Assembly: GCF_020991365.1 (NCBI RefSeq)
Contig: NZ_JAJLRA010000006.1
Coordinates: forward strand, 272,916 to 336,915
Source: Streptacidiphilus sp. ASG 303
GTDB taxonomy: Bacteria; Actinomycetota; Actinomycetes; Streptomycetales; Streptomycetaceae
Length of the DNA: 64,000 nt
Direction: 5' to 3'
The translations under genes were made by a program, and so were the position numbers. Every line of letters starts with the position of its first letter. Position 1 is the stretch's first letter. Below the pieces are notes generated by a model. It saw only the letters and a list, made by a program, of their open reading frames with translations. It made no database searches and was not told the DNA's origin. Below are positions 18,205 to 32,248 of the stretch, one piece after another.

Positions 18205-19977
18205 GTGACTACTCGTAACAAGGCGCTCGCCGCCGCCGCCCTGGTCGGGGCGCTGGCCCTCACCACCTCCGCGTGCAGCGGCGGCTCCAAGAGCTCCGAC
18301 GGCGGTTCGGGCAAGGGCGGCGGCTCGTCGACCTTCAACGCCGCCGCGACCAGCATCGTGAACCCTTCCACCAAGAAGGGCGGCACCCTCAAGCTCTGGA
18401 GCACCCAGGACGTCGACTCGCTCGACCCGGCGATCGGCTACTACGCCTTCGTCTGGGACCTGCAGCGCTTCTACACCCGCACCCTGGTCAACTACCCCTC
18501 GAAGCCGGGCAAGGACGGCCTCGCGCTCCAGCCCGACCTGGCCGAGGCCATGCCGACGATCACCGACGGCGGCAAGACCTACACCTTCAAGCTCAAGCAG
18601 GGCCTGAAGTTCGAGGACGGCACCCCGATCACGTCCAAGGACGTCAAGTACGGCATCGAGCGCGTCTTCGCGCAGGACGTGATCCCCAACGGCCCGATCT
18701 ACCTGATCGGCGACCTCGACCAGGGCCAGAAGTACCCCGGCCCGTACAAGGACAAGGACAAGGACAAGCTGGGCCTGAAGTCCGTCCAGACCCCGGACGA
18801 CAGCACCATCGTCTTCAAGCTCTCCCAGCCGAACTCCGACTTCCTGTACCACCTGGCCATGGGCGGCGGCGCCCCGGTGCCGCGTGCCAAGGACGACGGC
18901 GCCTCCTACGCCAAGCACCCGGTCTCCAGCGGCCCGTACAAGATCCAGGGCTACGTGGCCAACAAGGGCTTCGAGATGGTGCGCAACCCCAACTGGGACG
19001 CCTCCACCGACAAGCTGCGCCCGGCCCTGCCGGACAAGGTCACCTTCACCGTGACCTCCAACGCGGACGACCTGGACAGCCGCCTGCTGGCCGGCTCCGT
19101 CGACATCGACGCGGGCCAGCGCGGCGTGCAGACCGCCGCCCAGGGCAAGATCCTCCGGACCCCGAAGCTGAAGGCGAGCACGGTGGACGCCCCCGCGGCG
19201 ACCATCCGCTACATCTCGCTGCAGACCAAGGTCAAGCCGTTCGACAACGTCAACTGCCGCAAGGCGGTCGAGTACGCGATCAACCCGACCGACCAGCAGA
19301 CCGCCCGCGGCGGCCAGTGGGCCGGCAAGATCGCCACCAGCATGCTGCCGCCGTCCATCCCGGGCTCGGACAACTACGACCCGTACAACCTGGCCGCCGG
19401 CAAGCCGCAGATCGACAAGGCCAAGCAGGCGCTCGCCGCGTGCGGCAAGCCGAACGGCTTCTCCACCACGATCGCGGCCCGCAGCACCAGCCCGAAGGAC
19501 GTCAAGCAGGCCGTGGCCGCCCAGGCCGCGCTGAAGGCCGTCGGCATCACCGCCAACGTCTTCCAGTACGACGGCTCGCAGTCGGCCTCCACCGTCGGCT
19601 CCCCCGCGTTCATGCACAGCCACAACATCGGCCTGAACGTGTTCGGCTGGGGCTCCGACTACCCGACCGGCTCGGGCTTCCTGAGCGTCCTGATCGACGG
19701 CCGCCTGATCTCGAAGTCCGGCAACAACAACTACTCCGAGATCAACGACCCGGAGATCAACGGCTGGATCGACGACGCCGCCAAGTCGACCGACCCGGCC
19801 GCGGCCGCGGCCGACTACACCAAGATCAACCACAAGGTCATGGACCTCGCGCTGTACGTCCCGGGCGTGGTGGAGCAGTCGCTCAACTACTACAACCCGC
19901 GGCTGACCAACGTGATGTTCTCCCAGCCCCTCGGGATGATCGACTTCTCGGCCCTCGGCCTGTCCGACGGCAAGTGA
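18205..19977 (+). CDS. Peptide ABC transporter substrate-binding lipoprotein (family 5)
   Basis: 590 aa from a GTG with CGGAGG eleven bases upstream. A lipoprotein signal peptide (RNK..ALVGALALTTSAC) puts the lipidated cysteine at residue 24. The mature part is a DppA/OppA-type binding protein: GGTLKLWSTQDVDSLDPA at the start, YTFKLKQGLKFEDGTPITSKDV, HPVSSGPYKIQ, and a Trp/Asp-rich C-terminal lobe. Captures oligopeptides outside the membrane. Placed between the two permease genes instead of first, which is unusual. A lysine-rich KDKDKDK stretch lies near residue 190. Confidence 0.94.
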   Translation: MTTRNKALAAAALVGALALTTSACSGGSKSSDGGSGKGGGSSTFNAAATSIVNPSTKKGGTLKLWSTQDVDSLDPAIGYYAFVWDLQRFYTRTLVNYPSKPGKDGLALQPDLAEAMPTITDGGKTYTFKLKQGLKFEDGTPITSKDVKYGIERVFAQDVIPNGPIYLIGDLDQGQKYPGPYKDKDKDKLGLKSVQTPDDSTIVFKLSQPNSDFLYHLAMGGGAPVPRAKDDGASYAKHPVSSGPYKIQGYVANKGFEMVRNPNWDASTDKLRPALPDKVTFTVTSNADDLDSRLLAGSVDIDAGQRGVQTAAQGKILRTPKLKASTVDAPAATIRYISLQTKVKPFDNVNCRKAVEYAINPTDQQTARGGQWAGKIATSMLPPSIPGSDNYDPYNLAAGKPQIDKAKQALAACGKPNGFSTTIAARSTSPKDVKQAVAAQAALKAVGITANVFQYDGSQSASTVGSPAFMHSHNIGLNVFGWGSDYPTGSGFLSVLIDGRLISKSGNNNYSEINDPEINGWIDDAAKSTDPAAAAADYTKINHKVMDLALYVPGVVEQSLNYYNPRLTNVMFSQPLGMIDFSALGLSDGK

Positions 19978-20021
19978 CCCGCGCCGTCCTCACCTGTAAG
20001 CACAGCTAGACCGAAGGGCAG

Positions 20022-21098
20022 GTGAAGGCGGGCCGGGTCCGGCCGGCCGCCCCCACGAGGGGCGGCCGGCCCACCGCCGGCCAGCCGACCGCAGTGCTCC
20101 TGTACATCGTCCGACGACTCCTGAACGTGGTCGTCATGCTGCTGGTGGTCGCCACGATCACCTTCGGCATCTTCTTCCTGGTGCCGTGGCTGCAGCACAC
20201 CGACCCGGTCCTGCGCTACGTCGGCAAGAACGCGAACCCGGTGGCCATCGAGGGCATCAAGGTCAAGCTGGGTCTGGACAAGCCGATCTACGAGCAGTTC
20301 TGGCTGTACCTCAAGGGCCTGGTCGCCGGCCGCTCGTACAACAACGGCCCGGACACCACCTGGTGCCCGGCCCCCTGCATGGGCATCTCCACCCAGACCC
20401 AGACCCCCGTCTGGGGCCAGCTGACGGGCGACTTCCCCGTCACCGCCTGGCTCGCCGCGGGCGCGGCCACCCTCTGGCTCGTCTTCGGCGTCGGCACCGG
20501 CGTGCTCTCCGCGCTGCGCAAGCGCTCGGTGCTGGACCGGGTGACCATGGTGACGGCCCTCGCCGGCGTCTCCCTGCCCGTGTACTTCACCGGCCTGGTC
20601 ACCTCCGCCCTCTTCGTCTACAACCTGGGCTGGCTCCCGGAGTCCGACCCCGGTGTGACCCTGGCCGACGACCCGGTGGCGTGGTTCCAGAACATGCTGC
20701 TGCCCTGGATCACGCTGGCCTTCCTCTTCGCGGCGACCTACGCCCGCCTCACCCGCGCCACCATGCTCGACGTCCTGGGCGAGGACTACATCCGCACCGC
20801 CCGGGCCAAGGGCCTGCGCGAGGGCAAGGTCATCGGCAAGCACGCCATGCGCGCGACGATGACCCCGGTCCTCACCGTGTTCGGCATGGACCTGGGCGGA
20901 CTGCTCGGCGGCGCGATCCTCACCGAGAACGTGTTCAACCTGCACGGCCTCGGCTACGACGCGCTCAACGGCATCACCAAGAACGACCTGCCCATGATCA
21001 TGGGTGTCACCCTGTTTGCGGCCTTCTTCATCGTGATGGCCAACCTGATCGTCGACCTGCTCTACGCGGTCGTCGACCCCCGAGTGAGGCTCGCATGA
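20022..21098 (+). CDS. Peptide ABC transporter permease (DppB/OppB type)
   Basis: 358 aa from the GTG at 20022, which has GAAGGG just ahead. A GTG at 20094 (LLYIVRRLLNVVVMLLVVATITFG start) matches where most DppB proteins begin but has no ribosome-binding site. Transmembrane helices include VVVMLLVVATITFGIFFLVP and further spans. The EAA loop is YIRTARAKGLREGKVIGKHAMR, and the C-terminus [11 protein letters not shown] is typical. The loop with NNGPDTTWCPAPCMG has two cysteines. The stop overlaps the next ATG (ATGA). Confidence 0.92.
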   Translation: MKAGRVRPAAPTRGGRPTAGQPTAVLLYIVRRLLNVVVMLLVVATITFGIFFLVPWLQHTDPVLRYVGKNANPVAIEGIKVKLGLDKPIYEQFWLYLKGLVAGRSYNNGPDTTWCPAPCMGISTQTQTPVWGQLTGDFPVTAWLAAGAATLWLVFGVGTGVLSALRKRSVLDRVTMVTALAGVSLPVYFTGLVTSALFVYNLGWLPESDPGVTLADDPVAWFQNMLLPWITLAFLFAATYARLTRATMLDVLGEDYIRTARAKGLREGKVIGKHAMRATMTPVLTVFGMDLGGLLGGAILTENVFNLHGLGYDALNGITKNDLPMIMGVTLFAAFFIVMANLIVDLLYAVVDPRVRLA

Positions 21099-22180
21099 CC
21101 GACACCCCCTCCACCGAGCCCCTCGTCGACCTCGCGAAGGACGCGCCCTCCGAGTTCCTCGCGGTGCGCGACCTGCGGGTGCACTTCCCCACCGACGACG
21201 GCGTGGTCAAGTCCGTCGACGGCCTGAGCTTCACGCTGGAGCGCGGCAAGACCCTGGGCATCGTGGGCGAGTCCGGCTCCGGCAAGTCGGTCACCTCGCT
21301 CTCCGTCATGGGCCTGCACCGCAACGTCGGCAAGAAGTCCGGCCCGAGGATCAGCGGGGAGATCTGGCTCGACGGCAAGGAGCTGGTCGGCGCCTCCCCC
21401 GAGGAGGTGCGGCGCCTGCGCGGCCAGAAGATGGCGATGATCTTCCAGGACCCGCTGACCGCGATGCACCCCTTCTACTCGGTCGGCCACCAGATCATCG
21501 AGGGCTACCGCCAGCACCACCCGGACGCGAAGAAGCAGCAGGCCCGCGACCACGCGATCCAGCTGCTCGACCGGGTCGGCATCCCCCAGCCGGACAAGCG
21601 GGTGGACAGCTACCCGCACGAGTTCTCCGGCGGCATGCGCCAGCGCGCGATGATCGCGATGGCGCTGGCCAACGACCCCTCCCTGCTGATCGCGGACGAG
21701 CCCACCACCGCCCTGGACGTCACCGTCCAGGCGCAGATCCTGGACCTCATCCGCGACCTCCAGAAGGAGTTCGGCTCGTCGGTGATCATCATCACCCACG
21801 ACCTCGGCGTGGTGGCCGAGCTGGCCGACGACATCCTGGTGATGTACGGCGGCAAGTGCGTCGAGAAGGGCCCGGCGGCCGACCTCTTCGACAAGCCCGA
21901 GCACCCCTACACCTGGGGCCTGCTCGGCTCGATGCCGCGCATCGACCGGGACCTCCAGGACCGGCTGATCCCCGTCAAGGGCAGCCCGCCCAGCCTGATC
22001 AACCTGCCGTCCGGCTGCGCCTTCAACCCGCGCTGCCCGTACGCCGAGCGGAACGAGGGGCGCTGCACCAGCGAGGTCCCCGAGCTGGTCGAGGCGGCGC
22101 CCGGGCACCGGGCGGCCTGCCACCTCCCCGCCGAGACCCGGCACCGCATCTTCGCCGAGGAGATCGCACCCCGGCTCTGA
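21095..22180 (+). CDS. Peptide ABC transporter ATPase (DppD/OppD type)
   Basis: 361 aa; ATG overlaps the permease stop, so translation is coupled. Walker [10 protein letters not shown]-loop IFQDP, signature FSGGMRQR, Walker B LLIADEPT, switch His in IITHD. The C-terminal oligopeptide extension has the Cys motif [10 protein letters not shown].. RC.. seen in DppD/OppD proteins that bind an iron-sulfur cluster. Pairs with the following DppF-like ATPase. Confidence 0.95.
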   Translation: MTDTPSTEPLVDLAKDAPSEFLAVRDLRVHFPTDDGVVKSVDGLSFTLERGKTLGIVGESGSGKSVTSLSVMGLHRNVGKKSGPRISGEIWLDGKELVGASPEEVRRLRGQKMAMIFQDPLTAMHPFYSVGHQIIEGYRQHHPDAKKQQARDHAIQLLDRVGIPQPDKRVDSYPHEFSGGMRQRAMIAMALANDPSLLIADEPTTALDVTVQAQILDLIRDLQKEFGSSVIIITHDLGVVAELADDILVMYGGKCVEKGPAADLFDKPEHPYTWGLLGSMPRIDRDLQDRLIPVKGSPPSLINLPSGCAFNPRCPYAERNEGRCTSEVPELVEAAPGHRAACHLPAETRHRIFAEEIAPRL

Positions 22181-22291
22181 CGGCCGGGTCCCGGCCTCGC
22201 CGGCCACGGGCCGGCGGGGCCGGCCAGCACCACACGCGGCACCACGTCGGACCGCACGGCCGGCCCGACTTCCGAGGAGACGAGAACAACC

Positions 22292-23389
<1,098 letters not shown>

Positions 23390-23400
23390 CCGCACGGACA

Positions 23401-23434
23401 CCGGGCGGGATGCGCGCACGCGCCTCCCGCCCGG
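23401..23434 (+). terminator. Terminator of the peptide ABC operon
   Basis: Arms CCGGGCGGGA (23401-23410) and TCCCGCCCGG (23425-23434), eleven bases after the last stop. A short direct repeat of CCCGGTCCCCTCC follows. Confidence 0.55.
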
Positions 23435-23507
23435 TCCGCCGTCCGCCCGGTCCCCTCCCGCCCGGTCCCCTCCCCGGCCGCTCCGGCGCACCGTGGACCA
23501 TGGAGCG

Positions 23508-24167
23508 GTGACCTCGCAGCTCTTCACCCCCGACGTCCAGCACACCCTCGACATCGCCGGCATCTTCGTCTTCGCCCTCTCCGGCGGCCTGCTCGCCGTC
23601 CGCAAGAACCTCGACATCTTCGGCATCGCGATGCTCGCCGAGGTCACCGCCCTGGGCGGCGGCGTGCTCCGCGACCTGATCATCGGCGCGGTGCCGCCGG
23701 CGGCCTTCACCGACACCGGCTACTTCTTCACGCCGCTCGCCGCCGCGGTCGTCGTCTTCTTCCTCCACCCCGAGGTGGAGCGGATCACCTGGACCGTGCA
23801 GTCCCTGGACGCCCTCGGCCTCGGCCTCTTCGCGGTCACCGGCACCGCCAAGGCCCACGACTACGGGCTGGGCGCGGTCGCCTCGGTGGCGCTGGGCGTG
23901 GCGACCGCGGTGGGCGGCGGCGTGGTCCGCGACGTGCTGGCCAACGAGGTCCCCTCCCTGCTGCGCTGGGACCGCGAGATCTACGCGGTGCCCGCGATGG
24001 CGGCCGCCGTCCTCGTGGCGGTGCTCATCGCGGCCGACGCGCTCGGGCCGGTCACCGGCACCGCGGCCGCCCTGGTCGCCTTCGTGCTGCGGATGCTGGC
24101 GCTCCGGTACGGGTGGCGCGCACCGCGGGCCTGGCACCGCAACGGCGCCCGCACCGGCGAGGAGTGA
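23508..24167 (+). CDS. TRIC family cation channel (UPF0126)
   Basis: 219 aa from the GTG at 23508, which has GGAG just ahead; a GTG at 23493 would add five residues. Two repeats of the UPF0126/TRIC half are visible: AGIFVFALSGGLLAVRKNLD..ALGGGVLRDL and LGLFAVTGTAKAHDYG..AVGGGVVRDVLA, each with the GGG.(L/V)RD motif. About seven hydrophobic helices. Prokaryotic TRIC proteins are trimeric potassium-permeable channels, but older annotation calls them glycine transporters; the ion is inferred. Confidence 0.88.
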   Translation: MTSQLFTPDVQHTLDIAGIFVFALSGGLLAVRKNLDIFGIAMLAEVTALGGGVLRDLIIGAVPPAAFTDTGYFFTPLAAAVVVFFLHPEVERITWTVQSLDALGLGLFAVTGTAKAHDYGLGAVASVALGVATAVGGGVVRDVLANEVPSLLRWDREIYAVPAMAAAVLVAVLIAADALGPVTGTAAALVAFVLRMLALRYGWRAPRAWHRNGARTGEE

Positions 24168-24325
24168 CCGGCGAGGAGTGACCGGTGGGGAGCGGCCCCT
24201 CGAGCGCCGGGTGAGGGCGGCCCGCGGCGGGCGGCGTGCGGGCCCTGCCGCCGCCGACCTGCGAGGACGGCGCCCGCCCGCCCGCCGGGCGGCGTACGGC
24301 GGTCACCCGCGGACCGGGCTGGCCC

Positions 24326-24331
24326 TACTAT
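24326..24331 (+). promoter_or_regulatory. -10 element of the cysteine desulfurase gene
   Basis: TACTAT with nine bases to the ATG at 24341 and no ribosome-binding site, so a leaderless or nearly leaderless mRNA is predicted. Confidence 0.5.
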
Positions 24332-24340
24332 GGACGGGCC

Positions 24341-25528
24341 ATGCCCTACCTCGATCACGCGGCGACCACCCCGATGCTCCCCGAGGCGATCAGCGCCGTG
24401 ACGGCGCACCTCGGCAGCACCGGCAACGCGTCGTCCCTGCACGCGGCGGGACGGCGCGCCCGGCGCGTCGTCGAGGAGTCCCGGGAGGCGCTGGCGCGGG
24501 CCCTGGGCGCCAGGCCGAGCGAGGTCGTCCTCACCGGCGGCGGCACCGAGTCCGACAACCTCGCGGTCAAGGGCCTGTACTGGGCCCGCCGCGACGCCGA
24601 CCCCGCCCGGACCAGGGTGCTCTGCAGCCCGGTCGAGCACCACGCCGTCCTGGACGCGGTCCACTGGCTCGGCGACCACGAGGGCGCGCAGGTCGAGTTC
24701 CTGCCGGTCGACCGGTACGGCCGGGTGCACCCCGAGGCGCTGCGCGCCGCGATCGAGGGCGGCACCGGCCCCGGGACGGTCGCGCTGGTCACCGTGATGT
24801 GGGCCAACAACGAGGTCGGCACCCTGCAGCCGGTCGCCGAGCTGGTCGAGACGGCCCACGCGTACGGGATCCCGGTGCACTCCGACGCCGTGCAGGCGCT
24901 CGGCCAGGTCCCGGTGTCCTTCGCCGACTCCGGCCTCGACGCGATGACCGTCACCGGCCACAAGATCGGCGGCCCGTACGGGATCGGCGCCCTCGTCCTC
25001 TCCCGGGCCTTCACCCCCGTCCCGCTGCTGCACGGCGGCGGGCAGGAGCGCGACGTCCGCTCCGGGACGCTCGACGTGCCGGGCGCCGCCGGCTTCGCCG
25101 CCGCCGCCCGGATCGCGGTGGAGCGGCAGGCCGTCCACGCCAAGGAGACCGCCGCGCTGCGGGACGCCCTGGTCGCGGCGGTCCGCGCGGCCGTCCCCGA
25201 CGCCGTGCTCAACGGCGACCCCGACCCCGCCGGGCGGCTCCCCGCCAACGCCCACTTCTCCTTCCCCGGCTGCGAGGGCGACGCCCTGCTGATGCTGCTG
25301 GACGCCCGCGGCATCGAGTGCTCCACCGGATCCGCCTGCTCCGCCGGGGTGCCCCAGCCCAGCCACGTGCTGCTGGCCGCCGGCGCCGAGCCGGACCTGG
25401 CCCGGGCCTCGCTGCGCTTCTCGCTCGGCCACACCAGCACCGCGGCGGACGTCGAGGCGCTGGCCGAGGCCATCGGCCCGGTCGTCGAGCGCGCCCGGAA
25501 CGCGGGCCTCGCCTCGGCACGGCGCTGA
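24341..25528 (+). CDS. Cysteine desulfurase (NifS/IscS family)
   Basis: 395 aa from the ATG at 24341; the longer open frame is rejected because the protein family starts with (M)[12 protein letters not shown] Lys208 lies in [10 protein letters not shown], and the active-site loop [11 protein letters not shown] puts the persulfide cysteine at about residue 333. It removes sulfur from cysteine. Immediately followed by mnmA, so its persulfide is most likely used for tRNA 2-thiouridine formation, as known for paired desulfurase-mnmA genes. Confidence 0.93.
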   Translation: MPYLDHAATTPMLPEAISAVTAHLGSTGNASSLHAAGRRARRVVEESREALARALGARPSEVVLTGGGTESDNLAVKGLYWARRDADPARTRVLCSPVEHHAVLDAVHWLGDHEGAQVEFLPVDRYGRVHPEALRAAIEGGTGPGTVALVTVMWANNEVGTLQPVAELVETAHAYGIPVHSDAVQALGQVPVSFADSGLDAMTVTGHKIGGPYGIGALVLSRAFTPVPLLHGGGQERDVRSGTLDVPGAAGFAAAARIAVERQAVHAKETAALRDALVAAVRAAVPDAVLNGDPDPAGRLPANAHFSFPGCEGDALLMLLDARGIECSTGSACSAGVPQPSHVLLAAGAEPDLARASLRFSLGHTSTAADVEALAEAIGPVVERARNAGLASARR

Positions 25529-25537
25529 ACCGGCCCG

Positions 25538-25543
25538 TACCCT
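25538..25543 (+). promoter_or_regulatory. -10 element of mnmA
   Basis: TACCCT with ten bases to the ATG at 25554; predicted leader of zero to a few bases. Confidence 0.4.
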
Positions 25544-25553
25544 GGTGGGCATC

Positions 25554-26732
25554 ATGAGCGACTTTCCTGGTACGGGCAGCGGGCCCGGCGCGGCCCTGCC
25601 CGGAGCGGACGGGCCGGCCGGCCCCGGCGGCGGGCGCCGCCTGCGGGTCCTGGCGGCCATGTCCGGAGGGGTGGACTCCGCGGTCGCGGCCGCCCGCGCC
25701 GCCGAGGCCGGGCACGACGTGACCGGTGTCCACCTCGCCCTCTCCGCCAACCCGCAGTCCTTCCGCACCGGCGCCCGCGGCTGCTGCACGCTGGAGGACT
25801 CCCGCGACGCCCGCCGCGCCGCCGACGTGATCGGCATCCCCTTCTACGTCTGGGACATGGCCGAGCGCTTCCGCGAGGACGTCGTCGACGACTTCGTCGC
25901 CGAGTACGCCGCCGGGCGCACCCCCAACCCGTGCCTGCGCTGCAACGAGAAGATCAAGTTCGCGGCGCTGCTGGACAAGGCCCTCGCCCTCGGCTTCGAC
26001 GCCGTCTGCACCGGCCACTACGCCCGCGTCGTGGACGGCCCCGCCGGCCGCGAGCTGCACCGGGCCGTCGACGCCGCCAAGGACCAGTCGTACGTGCTGG
26101 GCGTGCTCGACGCCGACCAGCTCGCCCGCGCCCTCTTCCCGCTCGGCGACACCCCCAAGGAGCTGATCCGCGAGGAGGCCGAGCGCCGGGACCTCGCCGT
26201 CGCCCGCAAGCCCGACAGCCACGACATCTGCTTCATCGCCGACGGCGACACCCAGGGCTTCCTCGCGCAGCGCCTGGGCACCTCCCCCGGCGACATCGTC
26301 GACACCGACGGGACCAAGGTCGGCGAGCACCAGGGCGCCTACGGCTTCACCGTCGGCCAGCGCAAGGGCCTGCGGATCGGCCGTCCCGCCGCCGACGGGA
26401 AGCCCCGCTACGTCCTGGACGTCTCCCCGGTCGACAACCGGGTCACGGTCGGCCCCGCCGAGGCCCTGGACGTCGTGGCGCTCACCGGCATCCGCCCCCG
26501 CTGGTGCGGCCCGGCCCCGGCCGGCCCGGGGGAGTACACCGCCCAGCTGCGCGCCCACGGCGGCGAGGTGCCGGTGACCGCGGAGCTCGTGGACGGCGAG
26601 CTGCGGGTGCGCCTCGCCGAGCCCGCCCGGGGGATCGCGCCGGGCCAGGCCGTGGTGCTCTACGAGGGGACGCGCGTGGTCGGCTCGGCCACCATCGCCG
26701 CCACCGAGCGGCGCAGCGCGGCCCGGGCCTGA
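25554..26732 (+). CDS. mnmA: tRNA-specific 2-thiouridylase MnmA
   Basis: 392 aa from ATG 25554. It activates the wobble uridine of Lys/Glu/Gln tRNAs with ATP and inserts sulfur. PP-loop [12 protein letters not shown], first catalytic cysteine in [12 protein letters not shown], conserved GHYAR, KDQSYVL, and second cysteine in SHDICFI; C-terminal beta barrel with QAVVLYEG. The Pro/Gly-rich first ~20 residues are not conserved. Its stop codon sits inside a 16-base tandem repeat. Confidence 0.95.
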   Translation: MSDFPGTGSGPGAALPGADGPAGPGGGRRLRVLAAMSGGVDSAVAAARAAEAGHDVTGVHLALSANPQSFRTGARGCCTLEDSRDARRAADVIGIPFYVWDMAERFREDVVDDFVAEYAAGRTPNPCLRCNEKIKFAALLDKALALGFDAVCTGHYARVVDGPAGRELHRAVDAAKDQSYVLGVLDADQLARALFPLGDTPKELIREEAERRDLAVARKPDSHDICFIADGDTQGFLAQRLGTSPGDIVDTDGTKVGEHQGAYGFTVGQRKGLRIGRPAADGKPRYVLDVSPVDNRVTVGPAEALDVVALTGIRPRWCGPAPAGPGEYTAQLRAHGGEVPVTAELVDGELRVRLAEPARGIAPGQAVVLYEGTRVVGSATIAATERRSAARA

Positions 26733-26772
26733 CCCCCGCCGGGCCTGACCCTCGCCGGGCCTGATCCTCGCC
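26725..26772 (+). repeat. 16-bp tandem repeat spanning the mnmA stop
   Basis: Three units of GGGCCTGACCC(C/T)CGCC type at 26725, 26741 and 26757. Each contains TGA; because 16 is not divisible by three, the array places a stop in all three plus-strand frames. Confidence 0.7.
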
Positions 26773-26877
26773 GGGCCGGGTCCGGAGCGGGCCGGGCGGC
26801 CCCGGCCGCCCCCCCCGGCCCCGCCGCCGCACCCCCGTGGCCCGGGGGCGGGGGCGCGTGATACGCATGGAGGCACC

Positions 26878-27420
26878 ATGGACATCACCGTCTTCTGCTC
26901 CGCCGCCGACCTCGACGACCGCTACACCGCCCCGGCCCGGAAGTTCGCCGCCCTGCTCGGCGAGCGCGGCCACACCCTCGTCTGGGGCGGCTCCCAAGCC
27001 GGCCTGATGGGCGTCCTCGCCGACGGCGTCAAGGCCGCCGGGGGCCGCCTGGTCGGCATCTCCGTCGAGCTGCTGGCCCACAAGGCCTACCAGGGCGCCG
27101 ACGAGCTCGTGACCACCCGCGACCTGGCCGAGCGCAAGGCCGCGCTGCTCGCCCGCGCCGACGCGGTCGTGGTGCTCGCCGGCGGCCTCGGCACGCTCGA
27201 CGAGCTCACCGAGGTGCTGGAGCTGAAGAAGCACGGCCTGCACGCCAAGCCGGTCGTGGTCCTCGACAGCGAGGGCTTCTACGACGGCCTGCGCAGCCAG
27301 CTGCAGCGGATGGACGCCGAGGGCTTCCTGCCCCTGCCGCTGGACGAGCTGGCCCTCTTCGCCGAGGACCCCGCCACCGCCCTCGCCGACCTCGAGGCCG
27401 CCGCCGCCACGGCGGGCTGA
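26878..27420 (+). CDS. LOG family protein (TIGR00730)
   Basis: 180 aa; ATGGAGG lies six bases before the ATG. Rossmann-like fold with MDITVFCSA, VWGGSQAGLMG and a nucleotide-hydrolase signature AGGLGTLDELTEV (canonical PGGxGTxxE, here with Ala for Pro). RKAALLARADAVVVL precedes it. The family includes lysine decarboxylase-annotated proteins that are really cytokinin riboside 5'-monophosphate phosphoribohydrolases releasing a base from NMPs. In vivo role here unknown. Confidence 0.88.
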   Translation: MDITVFCSAADLDDRYTAPARKFAALLGERGHTLVWGGSQAGLMGVLADGVKAAGGRLVGISVELLAHKAYQGADELVTTRDLAERKAALLARADAVVVLAGGLGTLDELTEVLELKKHGLHAKPVVVLDSEGFYDGLRSQLQRMDAEGFLPLPLDELALFAEDPATALADLEAAAATAG

Positions 27421-27474
27421 GCCGTCCGCCCCCGGCCCGCCCCCTCCGCGCACCGGCGGGGAGCGGGCCGTGGT

Positions 27475-27480
27475 AGGAAT
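27475..27480 (+). promoter_or_regulatory. -10-like element of the SDR gene
   Basis: (T)AGGAAT with six bases to the ATG at 27487; fits a leaderless start, although the hexamer is imperfect. Confidence 0.35.
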
Positions 27481-27486
27481 CGGCCC

Positions 27487-28176
27487 ATGGCAACGCATCT
27501 GATCACGGGGGCAGGGTCCGGCATCGGCGCGGCGGTCGCCCGGCGGCTGGCCGGGCGCGGCGACGAGCTGTGGCTGCTGGCGCGGGACGCCCGGCGCGCC
27601 AAGGAGCTGCGCGAGCGGTTCCCCGGCAGCCGCACGCTCGTCGGCGACCTCGCCGAGCCCGAACGGCTCTCCTGGGCCTTCGGCCACCAGGAGCTCCCGG
27701 TGGAGCTGGACTCCCTGGTCCACGTGGCGGGCGTCGTCGAGCTGGGACCGGTGGGGGAGCTGCCGCCCAAGGTCTGGCAGCAGACCCTCGCCGTGAACAC
27801 GGTCGCCCCCGCCGAGGTCACCCGGCTCCTGCTGCCCTCGCTGCGGCAGGCCCGCGGCCGCGTCCTCTTCGTCAACTCCGGCGCCGGGCTGCGGGCCAAC
27901 GCCCAGTGGAGCGCCTACGCGGCCAGCAAGTTCGCGCTGCGGGCGCTCGCCGACGCCCTGCGCGAGGAGGAGCACGGCAACGGCGTGCGGGTCACCAGCG
28001 TCTACCCGGGCCGCACCGCCACGCCGATGCAGGAGAAGGTCCACGCCCAGGAGGGCAGGGCCTACGACCCCGCGGCCTGGATCGACCCCGAGTCGGTGGC
28101 CGCGACCGTGCTCACCGCCCTCGACCTGCCGCGCGACGCGGAGATCACCGACGTGACGGTCCGCCCGGGCCGCTGA
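27487..28176 (+). CDS. Short-chain dehydrogenase/reductase
   Basis: 229 aa, classical SDR size. NAD(P)-binding TGAGSGIG at residues ~7-14, structural motif HVAGV (NAG-like), catalytic Ser in FVNSGAG and YAASK (Tyr/Lys). Arginines after the first strands (LLARDARRA) suggest NADPH. The substrate cannot be inferred. Stands alone ahead of the MetE-like gene. Confidence 0.92.
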   Translation: MATHLITGAGSGIGAAVARRLAGRGDELWLLARDARRAKELRERFPGSRTLVGDLAEPERLSWAFGHQELPVELDSLVHVAGVVELGPVGELPPKVWQQTLAVNTVAPAEVTRLLLPSLRQARGRVLFVNSGAGLRANAQWSAYAASKFALRALADALREEEHGNGVRVTSVYPGRTATPMQEKVHAQEGRAYDPAAWIDPESVAATVLTALDLPRDAEITDVTVRPGR

Positions 28177-28358
28177 CGGGCGCGCCTGCGGCCGGCGGCA
28201 CCTCCGGGACGGGGCCGCGTCCCGGCGCCGTGCGGCCGCCCCCGCCGTCCGTGCCGCCCAGGCCCCCCGGGAGGGCCTGCCGGGAGGCCCCCGGGCCCCG
28301 GCCGCTGCGGGAACGGCACGCGGCCGCCCGGGCGGACGGCGGCGGGCCCCGCGTCTCG

Positions 28359-28364
28359 TACCCT
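28359..28364 (+). promoter_or_regulatory. -10 element of the MetE-like gene, leaderless
   Basis: TACCCT followed by exactly six bases and GTG at 28371, so transcription should begin at the start codon. Confidence 0.55.
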
Positions 28365-28370
28365 TCCGAC

Positions 28371-31884
<3,514 letters not shown>

Positions 31885-32248
31885 CCGGACGTCACCCCTC
31901 CGGTGGCCGGATCCCGTTGGCATGGACCGGTCTCCGGGGGGTCTCCCGCACAACGGCGCGGGTTCGCATGTCCGAAACCCTGCCCCTCCTCCCGGCGTGG
32001 ACTTACCCTGGGACGCAGCCTGCCCGCGCGAGCGGGGCCGCGGCGACGGCGCTGTCGCGCGCGGACCATCAGGCGAGGCACCCACCGCTCGCACCGCGGG
32101 GAGACCCTCGGACGTGCGCCGGTGCCGCCCGACAGGGCCGCGGCAGGGGAGACGTGCGGTCCCCGCACCGGGCGGCGGCCGGCGTCGGACGGCAGCGCGG
32201 GCACGGAGGGGCGGCCAGGCGGGGCGGGGACCGACGGAGGAAGCGCGC
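31885..32248 (+). other. Intergenic region ligA to rmdB
   Basis: No gene supported. TACCCT at 32004-32009 is a candidate -10 that would give rmdB a ~230-base leader. No riboswitch recognised. Confidence 0.3.

Noticed and set aside
31885..32248. c-di-GMP riboswitch before rmdB
   Set aside because: No GEMM-like core was found by eye in this leader or before cdgF.
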